From Heterohyrax brucei (lineage: Eukaryota; Chordata; Mammalia; Hyracoidea; Procaviidae): 64,000 nt of DNA. The DNA lies in the NCBI GenBank assembly GCA_028571685.1, contig CM053143.1, forward strand, positions 195,369,829-195,433,828, written 5' to 3'. Made by a program: the position numbers and the translations under genes. Below are positions 23,691 to 35,965 of the stretch, one piece after another (position 1 is the first letter of the stretch; each line of letters begins with the position of its first letter). The notes under the pieces are model-generated. The model was not told the origin of the DNA and did not search any database. It saw nothing but the letters and a program-made list of their open reading frames with translations.

Positions 23691-26600
23691 CAAATATGTG
23701 TGTGTGGTAGATCCAACCATATGAGTTTAAATGACCCTCTTGCAACTGACAATAAACTTTCATGGATCCCTTCTGAGAATCTGGTTTCTTTAAGATCCAT
23801 AATTTTCCATACAGCAAGAGGGTGAGAGTTTGAATACAAATATTAGACAGGTAGATCACACGACAATGCCTTGAAGACCAAGTCAACCACTTACTGCTTT
23901 ATCTTAAACACAGCTCTGAGCTTTGGAGTCAGTTCCACAAAGCATATTCTCTAAATATATGCATATATGTATATAGATACATACATATACACAGACACAG
24001 ACACACACAGTACACTACCAAGAGTGAAAGGTTCTCATCGGTGCATCTGGACTATTGTTTGACTCAAAGTGGCTTCAGAAACCAGTATTTTATGTTTTTT
24101 CCTTAAAGCTCAAAGTTCAAAACAATACCCAAAGGTGGCAGCCTGTATTAGTCACCCTCTTTATGTAAGTCAGAAATCTAGATTCCAGGAAAATTACAGC
24201 TGTGCAAGTTTTCTCCTTTGGTCATGATAGAAAGTGCTCAATAAATGGTCATCAAACACTACCTGGTTCTTAAAATCCAGGCATCATACAGCAAACTAGA
24301 AAGTAGAGTAGAAATACTAACAGTAATATTAGGCCAACTGTCCGAAATAACAAGTGAAACCATGACCCTAAGGTCTTTGAAGAAGGAAACAAAGTTCACG
24401 ATGAGTAGGATGAGTAATCATTTTTCTTGTGCCTCACCAGCAACTGCATTCTGTAAAATTTCACACAGTATATTAATATAAATACAGCAGTATTTGTCTG
24501 TTAAGCTACAACTTGTTTCCTAATAAGGAAATGTAGTGCTATTACAACTTGTAAAATCATAGCTCAAACTTCAGATGTGTCTGTTTATGATATTTACAGT
24601 TTGCTAAGTTTACCAATAGGAGCTTCTAAATCAAGAGTTACAATGGATGAACTCACTAGTTAAATATTTTAGGAGAAAGGAAAATAGTTTCTCATATCTA
24701 GAAGGTAGGACCTTAAAACATCAGTAATATCCTCACAGAAAACCCATAGTATCCCTTCACTTACTTGGTCTCAAGTGGTTGTCTTCTGTCCCATGTGATC
24801 CTGGATCCAGCACAGACAGGGCACAGTAAGTGACTGCATCTTCGGTGTAAACTGCATCACTTCGTTCTTAATTGTGTCTCCAGGCAGAAGTCCATTGTTT
24901 CCCTGAGTTTCTCTCAAAGTTGAAGACTAATCTATGCTGTCTTTTGGATGGTGGGAAAATAAATGATAATGATCTAAAGACTATAAAAGAGAAAGAAATC
25001 TGCTGGGAATCTATGTGATAGCCAGAGCACTGCTGGGGCCAAAACACCCATGAGTGTGCCAACACATGTGGAATGTGACCACTGTGACTACCTGAAAATT
25101 AACATTCTACGAATTCCTAGCACTCATAAAACCTTGTCCCTTTTTCTCGTAAAACTTCCAGCTAGTCTCCGCTTCAGGGAGACAGACTTTGGAGAAATCT
25201 GTTCCCTCTGTCTCCTTGTGCACCAACCAGTACACAATAAAACATCTTGCTTCTTGTTTCACCCTTTCTCAAAGATTGGGTGTTTGCAGTAGGCAGATTG
25301 AACTCTGCTTAGGCTTCAGATGTTGTGTAAGAGTAGCAGGGATCTTGATCGAGTCTAGCCACACTTTTTCTCAGGAGTCCAGTGCAGTCCATCTATGTCG
25401 AGCTATTCTGGTCAAGCATTGTCAGCAAATCAGAAAAGTAAGCTCTTACTATAGATGACAAAATTTAGTATGGCCGAAATTAGCTTCTAAAAATACTCTT
25501 GATAGTGAAAGACCTGACAGAAATGAATTACAAGCGTAACATGAAGGCCAAATAAAATCAGTTAAAAAACTTTAGACAATAATATTCCTAAATATAACAA
25601 TTAATCATATTTTTAAAGAATATCAGCTATAATCCACAATAATCTTGATGAATAATACAATCTAGTCAGAATATAACAAGAATATATATACCAAGATTAT
25701 CAAATCTCTAAATACCTGAATAGTAAAAAAAAAAAAGCTTCACAGATAAGTGAGGTGAATTTTTTAAACCACCAATTTTCATGATACTAGATTTAAAAAA
25801 TTGCAACCAAGCTTTGCAATTAAGACACAATAATAAAACTATGACATAAGTTGTGTATTTGTTGTCTAATATTAGGCAAAAACATACTAGGAAATTCTAC
25901 CATATTGATTTTAACCCAACAAGAATCAGGCATTTCTCTTTATTTTAACATGTTCCATGCCATTTATTAAATAAAACTTTTTAGCTCTTTTCCTTTATAA
26001 AAACTATTTGTGACTTCTCCATTAAGTTTCAGTTGTCAGAAGTTTATTATCGGTTATCAAGAAATAGTACTTAATTTTTCTAACTAGAGATCTTAAAATA
26101 AAAGCCCTAACTTCCTCCTACCCCAGAAGTGTGTGGCTTGACTTTTGGCTCATAAATCTTGTTCTAATGGGAGGCTCGACTTTTGCCTTTGAGATAGGTT
26201 AGACAACAAAAAAATGAGCTCCTTGCTCCAGAAGTTGAATTTGGTATTTGTTTTAGTCAGCTAGGGCTGCTCTAACAGAAATACCACAGAGTGGATGGCT
26301 TTAACAAAGAAAGATTTATTCTTACACAGTCCGGTAGGTTGCAAGTCCATATTCAGGGTGTCCGCTCCAGGGAAAGACTTTCCCCTTGACGGCTCTGGAG
26401 GAAAGTCCGGTATTGCATCAGTCATTGTCCAGGGAGCGTCCTAACGCAAGAACCTCTGGTCTGAACGACGCGCTCTGCTCCCGGTGCTGCTTGCTTGATG
26501 GTAGCGAGGTTCTCAAATTGTCCTTGGTTCTTTTTCCTTTTATTCCTTGCAAGCTAAAAGCATTAAGGGTGGGGCAAGCCATACTCCAGGGAAACTTCCC

Positions 26601-29350
26601 CCATAGCAGGAATTCACAGCCCCACCCTAATCCTTTAACATACAGGTTAGCAAAACCGCACAATGGAGGACATTTCCAAGATACTGGGAACCATATCCCA
26701 GCCACATGGCTGCACACATTTTTGGGGGGACACAATTCAAACCATGACAGTATTTTAACAGTGAAAAAATATTTCTTCATTTTATATCCTATGTAACATT
26801 AGAGCTCCAAAAATCTCGTAAATGAAACCACTAAACTTCAGTCAGACAGATGAAAGCCTCTGACCATATCAAATACATTTCTTTTTCTAGTAAAACCTCT
26901 TACATGCTGTCTATGTTGTATCTCTGGGAGTGTAATCTTTTAAACAGCAAAAAGGAACACATTAATAGACTGAAACACACACACACACACACATTCTTTG
27001 TGTTGTAGCATAAAAATGTGAAAGTGCATAAACTTAAATTATGACAAATATGTATTAACTCAATTTGTCAACAAGTTTCCTAATGTGTCCTGGGAGGTGC
27101 TTGAAGCCAGTATACCACAAAACACAACTGTAACTGAAATAAAGGTTGTTGAAACATTCCCAGTTTTCATTTTTACTATTTCTCATGTTTTTCCAACCTA
27201 ATTTTACCCCTTAAAGTTTTTATGATCTGGCTTTGCAAATCACAGAATCTCTGCTCTGCTGGCCACTTCGTTCACATGGATATAACCTTAAGTCTCTGGC
27301 CACTGCTGGAAACACTTCGAGGCCACTCCAGAAGTGTCCCAGTGTTCCCCAGTGCTAGAGAGAACTTGTTTACAATTCTTGAACAATTGGGTTCCACCCA
27401 ATATTGGGTAACTATAGCAAAACAGCAAATCTTTCCTATCTTCTTTTTCTCTTGAAAGGTCTCCACCTAGTTGGAAAGCGATCTTTCAGATCTTCCCTGG
27501 AATGACACGACCTTGGAGACCGGGGGCCGGGGATGCCCAGTCTTGCCCCAACTTCCTCATTTTTTTTAACACAAGGTAGGCAACAAGATCAGGTCATTCC
27601 AAATCATTTGCATCTGTTTGTGTTCACCTCGACATTTTGAAATGCAAGACAACTAATTTCTTTCTCTTTACTACTCTGAAACTGCTATGTTTATTGAAAG
27701 ACGAAAATTTCCTTTTTTTAAAAAATATAACACATTTCATGTAACACCTAATAGAAGACAAAAACTAAGATACAGCATTTTAGACCAGAAGCAAGCTCTC
27801 AGGACAGCAGGAACAGAAAAGACCACAGGAACTCAGCAAACAATATCACCAAAAACAAGGATATGGGAATTCTAGTCTGACAGTGTGCGCAGCAATTTTT
27901 GGTAAGAGCAGCTCAGTGTACCAGAAAACATCTTCTGGATGAAACTTACCTTGCCAGAGCCTTGCATGGCGGAATATTAGATCTTTTGACAAAACCTCAG
28001 CATCAAGCACAATTTCCCTAAAGAGGAAAGAAAGTATGACACAAATGAAAGCTCTTCATCCCAAATTGGCCACTGAAATTCCAAATTATTTCTCAAACAC
28101 TCAGCTTATAGTGTTTTAAAATATAAGCCATATACCAGTGATTCCGTAGTAGGGGGGAAATCCATGCTTGTTTATCAAAGATATTAGGCTCCAAGGGTCG
28201 GTTTTTTGGTTTCTTTCTTTTTGAACTTAATTCATTCTGACAGTGGGAGATCCTGAATATTCTAATTCCTCTAACTGGAAAGTACGTTCAGCCTGTTGAT
28301 GGCTTTAATCTTAAGACTGTGTTTCTTCATGAGAGACTGTATTATAAAAAGCAGGAAACTGCCACTTCTCCTTTAAATTTCACAACACAGGTCAAGAGCT
28401 GCCATGGTCCCGTAAGAATTTGGCAGAACAAAACACTATTTTCCAGGTTCTCTTTGAGTCACAAGAAGGCCTAGATTTGTAGCTTATGGGGATCCAGAAC
28501 TCTTCGAATATAGAACTACCTCTTTAATGTTCCAATTGTCCAAATCCAGACCAAAACTGCAGTTAACCAAAAGAGCTATGAAATGTCAATCTTAACCAAA
28601 TGATCAAGCAAAATTCTAAGAAAGATTCTCCTTGATCAACCAACTGGTTTTTCAGACAAATAAGCGAAACAAAACTTAAGAAACCATGGGAACAAGAACA
28701 AGTAAGACTAAACAAGGACTTGTTTTCCAAGAGCACTCACCCTGTCGGTGCTGAGGGGACATGGGGTGGGAACATGTAGGTTCAGAAGGGAGGGCCTGGC
28801 TTTGTCTGCTTCTGCTGCACAGGGTGGGTCCCCTCAACTCTGACTGGGTTTGTAGCTTCAGAAATCCTGCCGACTACGCCATTAACTGCTGCAGGGGGTA
28901 AAAAACTCACCAGGTTTGGTGAAGCATCAAGCAAGTTTTATCTGCCATCTTTTCAAAGTGGGAAGCAGACAAGCGCGCTGCGGTAGCCGTGTCTGTCCTA
29001 GTCCAAGGACTGTCACAGAACCTCAGTGTGTGTTAACATCACAGCTCTCAGTGGCTGTGCCACCGATGGCTTCATGTTCTCACAGACTGGTAAGAAGCTG
29101 GGATCCTCTGCTTGGAGTTGTCTCTCAGGAGGGTCTCCATGGGTCCGACCAATTTTCTAGTCACTAAATGTTATAATAGAAAAAGACATGAAGGGAATAT
29201 TTTCAGCGTCCTGGCTTCTGTGAAGATTCCCGAAAAGACCTTCCCGAGATGAGCGTCTCTGCTGAGTGCAGCTGATGTGTTCTTGTGGGTCCTTGTGGGT
29301 CAGCTTCAGCTGGGTCTCATGCTCTGTGCTCAAGGACTTTGCTTTCTAAA
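23691..29350. other. AT-richer intergenic region, few recognisable repeats
   Basis: Base composition shifts sharply towards A+T compared with both flanks. I see no AfroSINE here. Recognisable items are a MIR tail at about 24227-24262 (aaagtgctcaataaatggtc), an ATAT/CACA microsatellite at about 23950-24010, a solo LTR at 26249-26749 and a CA run at 26973-26994. No open frame has a recognisable family. It could be single-copy DNA or very old L1 sequence. Confidence 0.4.
26249..26749 (-). mobile_element. ERVL/MaLR-like solo LTR, complete, with target-site duplication
   Basis: The 501-base reverse-strand LTR has TG at 26249-26250 and CA at 26748-26749. A 5-base duplication GTATT flanks it at 26244-26248 and 26750-26754. 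Inside are the features shared by all copies of this family, including a stretch with gggctgctctaacagaaata and, at the other end, tttttggggggacacaattc. It is the best reference copy in the window. Confidence 0.9.
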
Positions 29351-29351
29351 T

Positions 29352-29515
29352 TGTCCCTCCTGACAACATGGCCAAAGTCTACGGGACACAGTTTCACCCT
29401 CCTCTCTGTAAAGAGCATTCTGGCTTTACTTCTTCCAAGACATATTTGTTCCTTCTTATGAAAGTCTGTGGTATTTCAATATTTTTCCCCAACATCTCAG
29501 TTCAAAGGTTTAAGT
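29352..29515 (-). mobile_element. RTE LINE fragment
   Basis: The reverse RTE 3' region shows tgtccctcctgacaacatgg, aaagagcattctggctttac, ttcttccaagacatatttgt and gtatttcaatatttttcccc. Confidence 0.75.
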
Positions 29516-29559
29516 TCTGGTTCTCAATGCTTAGATATAATTTTCTGTTCTCTGAGACC

Positions 29560-30230
29560 ATCTGGACAGTGGCCTGAGCCCTGTCCTCTGGTGTTGGTCT
29601 TGCCCTCTGGATTCTGGGCCCATACCCTCCAGCCCTGGGATTCAGCCTTGCCTTCAAGGTCCCTCAGCTTTGAAGGCTTAATTCTCCCATCACAGAGTCC
29701 TGAAAATTACAGGATGGTTTACAATAAGGTGGCTGATCCAGAGTCAGGGCTCACACCCCATTTCTGCTTCTCGCTGTCTGGCTGTTGACCTTCACACAGA
29801 CCCAACCCTGTCACTGAGGAACCAAGCCTGTCCCTAAGGAACTAACCTTATCACTAAGAAACTTTTCTTCTTTGTGGCTGAGCTAAACAATTCAGGGGTC
29901 TTAACTCAAAGGATAATTAAAAACCCTTTGAGTACAACATCCACAGGACCCCGAGCACACACTTTGTGGTCTTCCTGTGAGCCTCTCCAGGCCCATTCTG
30001 GCTCTCATTCTGCAGCTGTACTCTGTATAGTTCGGTTCTGCGTCCAGTTTTCGTGAGCCAGCTGTCACAGCGCAACAAGTGACATCCGAAGGTCCATTCT
30101 CTGAGTCCCACCTTACGTCTCCTACCTCACTGCCACACCTATCAGGTTATTGTGGGTCGCACCCATGGTAGTGAAACACTATGCGAGCACTCCGCTGGAA
30201 ATAAAGATAAAGAATTTTATTGAAGAATCC
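29560..30230. repeat. LTR-like repeat, copy 1 (shared with 32225-32605 and 34030-34250)
   Basis: It shares with the 32-34 kb region a block built on ctaaggaactaaccttatca, followed by cctgtgagcctctccaggcc, ctgtactctgtatagttcgg and gcaacaagtgacatccgaag. Element type is unknown; an endogenous retroviral LTR or internal segment is plausible. No coding signature was seen. Confidence 0.5.
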
Positions 30231-30397
30231 AAGTTCCAGGAAACCAGGAGACCTGGCTGAGAGGCTGCAGTGTGCCATGCTGCGGGAAGAGCAGTGAGGT
30301 TTTATCAAGTGGGGCAAGTAAAGGCTTCGTGCTCCTGGGCCCCGGGGAGCCAGAGAACCAAAACCGAGAAGCAAACCACGGAGAACCAACACCACAA

Positions 30398-30546
30398 AGT
30401 AAACCTGTTGCCATGGAGTTGACTCCAACTCACAGCAGCCCTGTAGGTCAGAGCAGAACTGATCAATAGAGTTTCCAAGGACTGCCTGGTGGATCTGAGC
30501 AGCTGACCTTCTGGTTAGCCAACACAGCACTTAACCAGTACGCTGC
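30398..30546 (-). mobile_element. AfroSINE
   Basis: The reverse copy shows ttgccatggagttgactcca, gagtttccaaggactgcctg and the inverted head gcacttaaccagtacgctgc. Confidence 0.8.
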
Positions 30547-31110
30547 CGGCACGTGGAGGCAGCTGTCAAGAAATGGAAAGATGCCCTGCGTTGGGGAAAT
30601 CTGCTGCAAAAGATCTCTTTAAAGTGCTAAAAAGCCAAGGTGTCACCTTGAAGGCTAAAATGTGCCTGATCCCAGCCGTGGTCTTTTCAGTTGCATTGTA
30701 TACATGTGAAAGCTGGCCAATGACCAAGGAAGACAGAAGACTCGAAGCCTTTCAGTTGTGCCAGCGAAGAATGCTGAGTATCCCGTGCACCGTCAAGAGA
30801 GCAAACAAATCTGTCTTGGAAGAAGTGCAACCAGAATGTTCCTTAGAAGCCAGGATGGCAAGACTGTCTCACACACTTTGGACACATTGTCGGGGCATCA
30901 GTTCCTGGAGAAGGCCATCGTGCTTAGTGTAGCAGAGGGCCAGCAGGAAAGAGGAGGTCCTGCACAAGACGGACTGACTTGGTGGCTGCAGCGATGGGCT
31001 CCAGCATGACAACGCCGGCGGGGACGGCGCAGGGGCAGGCAGGGCTGCATTCTGCTGCCCAGAGAGTCACCGTGTGTCAGAGCCGACTCAACGGCATCTA
31101 ACCGCACAGC
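30547..31110 (+). mobile_element. RTE LINE 3' end
   Basis: It follows the SINE directly: gcagctgtcaagaaatggaa start, then aggctaaaatgtgcctgatc, gaagtgcaaccagaatgttc, gacggactgacttggtggct, and the terminus cagagccgactcaacggcat at 31079-31098. Open frame remnants of about 119 codons are interrupted. Confidence 0.85.
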
Positions 31111-31164
31111 ATACAAATACCTGCACACCTTTGCCTCCACTGACACCTGGACAGGACAGAAGGT

Positions 31165-31345
31165 CGTGTGCTTGGCCATTAACCACGAGGTCTGAAGTAT
31201 GAATCCACTCAGAGGCGTCTCAGAAGAAGGCCAGGTCATCTGTCTCCAAAAGGTCACAGCCATCAAGAACCCTGTGGAGTGCTATTCTACTCTGCAACAT
31301 ATCCCGCTCCCAGATGGGAAACGACTCAACAGCTGCTGGTTTTTA
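31165..31345 (+). mobile_element. AfroSINE variant
   Basis: It is recognised by ctccaaaaggtcacagccat, tgtggagtgctattctactc and a 3' gggaaacgactcaacagctg tail. Confidence 0.6.
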
Positions 31346-31439
31346 TCTACACCCACATCCGTATCTAATCTGTATCCGTGTCTGTATCATCTACCTACCG
31401 ACCCACATGCCCGTGTATGCATCTGTCCCTGTGTCTGTC

Positions 31440-32150
31440 TAATTCATCTCGTCTAGTGCTGCTGTAACAGAAATACAACAAAAGAAAAATATTGGCTCTT
31501 CTTCTGTCTTCGTTGTTCACTGTCCAGTTTTTGCCCGCAGGAGACCACTGAAAACACCTTAGTTTGGGTCAGGTGCACCTTAGTCTTCAAGGCGGTGCCT
31601 TTGCTTTTCAGCACTTCCCAGAGGTCTCTTGTAGCTGATTTTCTCAATGCAGTGAGTCTTTTGGTTTCTGGACTGATGCTTCCATGGCGGAGACTGCGGG
31701 ACTGTAACAGACAGAAGTTTATTCTCTCACAGTCTAAGAGGCTAGAAGTGCAAACCCAGGGAGCCAGTCCCAGGGGAAGGCTTTCTCTCTCTGTCAGCTC
31801 TGGAGGAAGGTCCTTGCCATCAGTCTTCCCTGGCATGGGAGCCTCTCAACACAGCGGCCCTGGGCTCACAGGATGTACTCCACGGCTGAGCCTTCTTGCT
31901 TGGTGGCAGTGAGGTCTCTCTTCTCAAAAGATACTGACTCAAGATACACCCTAATCCTGTAGACTGACTCCTGCCTCAATTCTAGAGGTCAGAAGGTACC
32001 ATAGGTGGGAGAATCGCAGCAGATCACATCACGCTGGGCAACCACACGACACTGGGAGCCGTGGCTCAGCCACACTGGGTGGTTGTTCCCCACTTTGTGA
32101 GCTCACACACATTTTGGGAGGACACAATTCAGTCCAGAGTGGTATCTGTT
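31440..32150 (-). mobile_element. MaLR-like LTR with an intervening RTE fragment
   Basis: LTR sequence starts at about 31447 (ctcgtctagtgctgctgtaa), is replaced at about 31497-31690 by a reverse RTE fragment (gtgcaccttagtcttcaagg), and continues from about 31695 to the end near 32143 (ttttgggaggacacaattca). A second tgtaacagacagaag start near 31702 means two truncated LTRs flanking an RTE piece cannot be excluded. Confidence 0.65.
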
Positions 32151-32224
32151 GCACTATCAATCTGTCCATCTGTCTGTCTGCTCTTCCACTCATCCATCTC
32201 TTTGTGTGCCACTTATCTGTTGCG

Positions 32225-32605
32225 AGAGGGGAACGAGAGAAGTTATTCACTTCACGGAAGTGGCTCACACTGCTGCGTGGCCCTGTCCCGGTGGAGCCCG
32301 GGCAGTGCTGGCAGAGGGTCTCTTCACAGCAGCCGTGGGGGGCCCCCGGTTGCAGACCGCCGGGCTGGCGTACGGTGGCTTGTCCCGAGTCTGCTCTCGT
32401 ACCCCATCCTAGCTTTGCTTCTTGCGGACAAGTTGTTCATCTTTTGCCCAGATCCAGCCCTATCGCTAAGGAACTGACCCAGTCACCAAGGAACCAACTC
32501 TTTGACTAAGGAAATGATTTCGTTGTGGTTAAAATAAACAACGTGGAGTGTATGTGGAGGGCTTGACACAAGGGGTAAAATCCTCAGTAATGAAAAACGC
32601 AATAC
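32225..32605. repeat. LTR-like repeat, copy 2, left part
   Basis: It matches copy 1 at 29760-29930 through gctaaggaactgacccagtc and aaccaactctttgactaagg, followed by a ggttaaaataaacaacgtgg block. It is cut at about 32606 by RTE sequence and appears to resume at 34030. Confidence 0.5.
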
Positions 32606-32652
32606 CAGAAAGGTATTTACCTGGTTTTCCTGACTATGCAAAGGTGTTGGAC
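32606..32652 (+). mobile_element. Short plus-strand RTE fragment
   Basis: It matches the reverse transcriptase region of RTE around a tgactatgcaaaggtgttgg motif, in the orientation opposite to the adjoining longer RTE copy. Confidence 0.55.
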
Positions 32653-32654
32653 CT

Positions 32655-34010
32655 GGTCTTGTCAAGTGCCGTGGTCTAGTGCCGCCCTCACGGTCAACGT
32701 CGTGCTGGAGCCCATGGGTGCAGCCCCTGTGTCCGTCAGTCTCCTTCAGGGTCTTCCTCTTTCTCGCTGACCCTCCACTCTACCAAGCACGATGGCCTTC
32801 TCCGGGGACTGGTCCCTCCTGACAACACGTCCGAAGTGTGTGAGATGCAGTCTCACCATCCTTGCTGCTGGGGAGTGCTCTGGCCGCGCTCCCAGGACAG
32901 ACGTGTTTGTTCTTTGTCAGCCTGTGGTCTGTTCAACGTGCGTAGCCGACACCACGACTGGAAAGCGTCACTCCTCCTTTGGTTTTCCTTACTCACCAGC
33001 CAGCTTCTGCATGCACGAGACGAGTGAAAAGGCCATGGCCTGGGTCAGGTGCACCTTGGTCTTCAAGGTGACATCTTTACTTTTCAATACTTTAAAGAGG
33101 TCCTTTGAAGTAGATTTTCCCAGTGCAACGCATCTTTTGATTTCTTGACTGGGCGTTGATTGTGGAACCACGTAAAATGAAGTCCCTGATAACCATGAGT
33201 CAGATCCGACTCGACGGCACTTGGCTTTTGGCTTGGCTGACAACCTCAGTTCTTTCTCCATTTAGGACGATGCTGCTTACTGGTCCAGTTGCGAGAATCT
33301 TTGTTTTCTTGATGTTGAGGTAAAATCCACCCTGAAGGCTGTGGTCTTTGGTCTTCATCAGTAAGTGTTTCAAGTCGTCTTCACTTTCAGCCAGCACGGC
33401 CGTGTCATCTGCATAACTCAGTCTTCGTCCAGGCCTGATGCCCTATTCTTCCTACAGGCCAGCTTCTCGGATTATTTGCATGGCATATGGCCTGAATAAG
33501 AATGGTGGAAACATACAACCCTGATGCACACCTTTTCTGACTTTAAACCACACCGTGTCCCCTCGCTCTGTTTGCACGACTGCTTCTTGACCTGTGTACA
33601 GATTCCTCAGGAGCACAATTAACTGTTCTGGAATTCCCATTCTCCAAAATGTTATCCATAATTCGTTATGCTCCACACAGTCAAATGCCTTTGCACAGTC
33701 AATGAAACACAGGTAAATGTGTTTCCGGTATGCCCTGCTTCCAGCCGAGATCCGTCTGATATCGGCAGTGACATCCCTGGCTCCACGTCCTCTTTTGAAT
33801 CCGGCCTGAATTTCCGGCAGTTCCCTGTCAGTGTCCTTCCGCAGCTACTTTTGAATGATCTTGAGCAGAATTTTACTTGACATACATGGTAACGATATTG
33901 CTTGATAATTTCTCCCTTTGGTTGGATCACCTTTCTTGGGAATAGGCACAAATGCAGATTTCTTCTGGTCATTTGGCCAGGTGCCTGTCCTGACAGCAAC
34001 AACGTGTCTT
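32655..34010 (-). mobile_element. RTE LINE copy with preserved YADD region
   Basis: The reverse-strand copy of about 1.35 kb covers the reverse transcriptase core to the 3' end. The catalytic YADD is still encoded at about 33404-33415 (minus), and the upstream QGC block is present in the 33452-33676 open frame. Frames are interrupted elsewhere, so it is inactive. A tiny SINE tail is inserted at about 33190-33238. The copy sits inside an LTR-like repeat (32225-32605 and 34030-34250). Confidence 0.85.
33190..33238 (+). mobile_element. AfroSINE tail micro-insertion
   Basis: Only the last part of the SINE is present (gagtcagatccgactcgacg plus a cttggctttt run), interrupting RTE sequence. Flanks ctgataacc and ctgacaacc resemble a target-site duplication. 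Confidence 0.55.
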
Positions 34011-34029
34011 TAGGACATTTGAACAATCT

Positions 34030-34250
34030 GTTCTCACAGCACCCGCCTTGTGGTCACCCTGTGAGCACCTAAGAACCCCTCCCAGCACCGATTCTGCGGT
34101 CACTCTGTACAGTTCTGATCTGCATCCAGTCTCTGAAAGCCAGCTGTCACAACACAAGCAGTGACATCCAAAGTCCTACTTCTCTGTGTCCGTCTTTGCT
34201 TCTCTTATCCCGTTGTCACACCAATCCGATCACTGTGGGCTGTGCCTCCT
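34030..34250. repeat. LTR-like repeat, copy 2, right part
   Basis: It matches copy 1 at 29945-30155: a gtggtcaccctgtgagcacc block, cagttctgatctgcatccag, and aagcagtgacatccaaagtc. Confidence 0.55.
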
Positions 34251-35724
34251 GTGTTTGCCCTAACCGTGGGGCTTTGTCACAGTCTAATCTCACATTCAGG
34301 GACTCCACTTCCTGCAGTTTCCACGACTCTCCATTCAAATGATTCTTGGATTTGATAAGTCCTTTCATATGGTTTTCACAGAGTCTGAAGGCCTTTGACT
34401 CTACTCTTCAAGCAGAACCCTCCTGCCTCAGGAAACCTCAATCTCAGGAAAGCTTGAAAGGCCCTCATGGCCCTTCAAAGAGGCTCCCTCACTCTACAGT
34501 GGGCAGTCAGCTTTCCTGAAGATCAACTGGTTCAAATACCAACTCTATGTAAACGCCCACACAGGAACATTAGACTGGTGTTTTGACCCAATGCCTATCT
34601 GGGTGCCGCAGCCCCCCAGGTGGACACATGAAATAACACCACAGATTGCCTCTAGCTCCCTTGGGGTGTCACTGGGCTGTGTTGACATCTGGAGTATTGA
34701 CTAGGGAAGAATCCTTTCCACACTCCATCAGGTTGGTGGCAGAATTCATGCCTTGGGCCTGCATGCCCCGGGACAGCCAGGCTTTCAGCTGCATGTGGGG
34801 TTTGTGCGGTGCAGTGAAGGACTTAATGTGGCCCTTCCAGTCATGGTCTCTGTCTCTCCCGTACAACAACCGGGTGAGGCCACGCAAGTAAGGTGCCTGA
34901 AGGTGTGGTGGCTGCTGTCTTGCGCTGTCTTGGCCAGGCCATGATTCCCAGAGCTATGTGCCCACCCTCCACTGTGTGATCTAACACAATTATCTTAAGC
35001 ACTTTCCATTTTTTAAATGTATGAACATCAGACTTTCATTGCTGTTAAAATTAGTCACTTTTTTCTAAAAACTTCCGTTCTCTGTGTGGTGAACCCTAAC
35101 CTCCATATTAATGAGGGAGGGTTGGTGTGGGATGTGTCTTGTATCTTGAGTGACAGCCTTGCTGGCCTGCATGACGCAAGTCCCTCCTTTCCCTGGGGTG
35201 TGGCCTGCATCCCGCACTTATATGAGGATGTTCTGCCTGGGGTCCCCATCCTTCCACCTCAGTGTCCAGTGTCCAGCTTGCCGTTGTGAGACCTTCTGTG
35301 GATTAGAGTCAGAGACCTGCCATCTGACCCGTTGGTTCTGGAAATCTCCAGCATCCACAGCTCCCCATGGTCAGGAGACCTACCTTCTGAGTGGATTAGC
35401 CATCTTCTGCCACCATAGGAGCCAGCAGCCGGCCCCTGGATTGCTGATTTGGGTTCAGCTACCTCTGTGGCCATGTGAGTCAGAATCTGGGCTTGCCAGA
35501 CTGCGGAAGCCACTTCCCTGCTGCAGTTCCTGCATCCCCGAGACTTTGCAGTGAGTTACTGAACCTTCGGGCTGAACCACAGATGGGGGAAGGAGAGCAC
35601 CGAGGGGGGAGGAGCTGGTGTCCAAGATGACTGTGCTGGGTGGCAGCAGGGAAAAGCTGGACATTTGGGACACGTTCAACCCCCACCTCGTAGGCCCCAG
35701 CTTTGTGTTCATCCTTTAAAAAAT
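34251..35724. other. Intergenic, nothing recognised
   Basis: This is mixed sequence upstream of the AFAP1 promoter. No exon, SINE or LINE could be assigned. Confidence 0.3.
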
Positions 35725-35965
35725 TATCATGTGAGTGTGTGCAGGGAACACGTTTTGTGTATGTGGGAATGTGTGTATGTGTGGTGAGTGTGAGTGCACA
35801 TGTAAATGTGTGAAGGCAGTACTTGTATAAGTATGTCTGTGCATGTATGTTGTGTTTTTGTGTGTGCACATTAGAATGCGAGAGTGCACGTGTTTACCTA
35901 TGTTTTCGGGTGTGAAGAGTGTGTATGTACTTGTGCACTCGTGTGCAGACAGGTTGGGTGACTCT
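35725..35965. repeat. Degenerate TG-rich microsatellite
   Basis: About 240 bases are dominated by tgtgtg and gtatgt dinucleotide-type units with interruptions. Confidence 0.8.
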
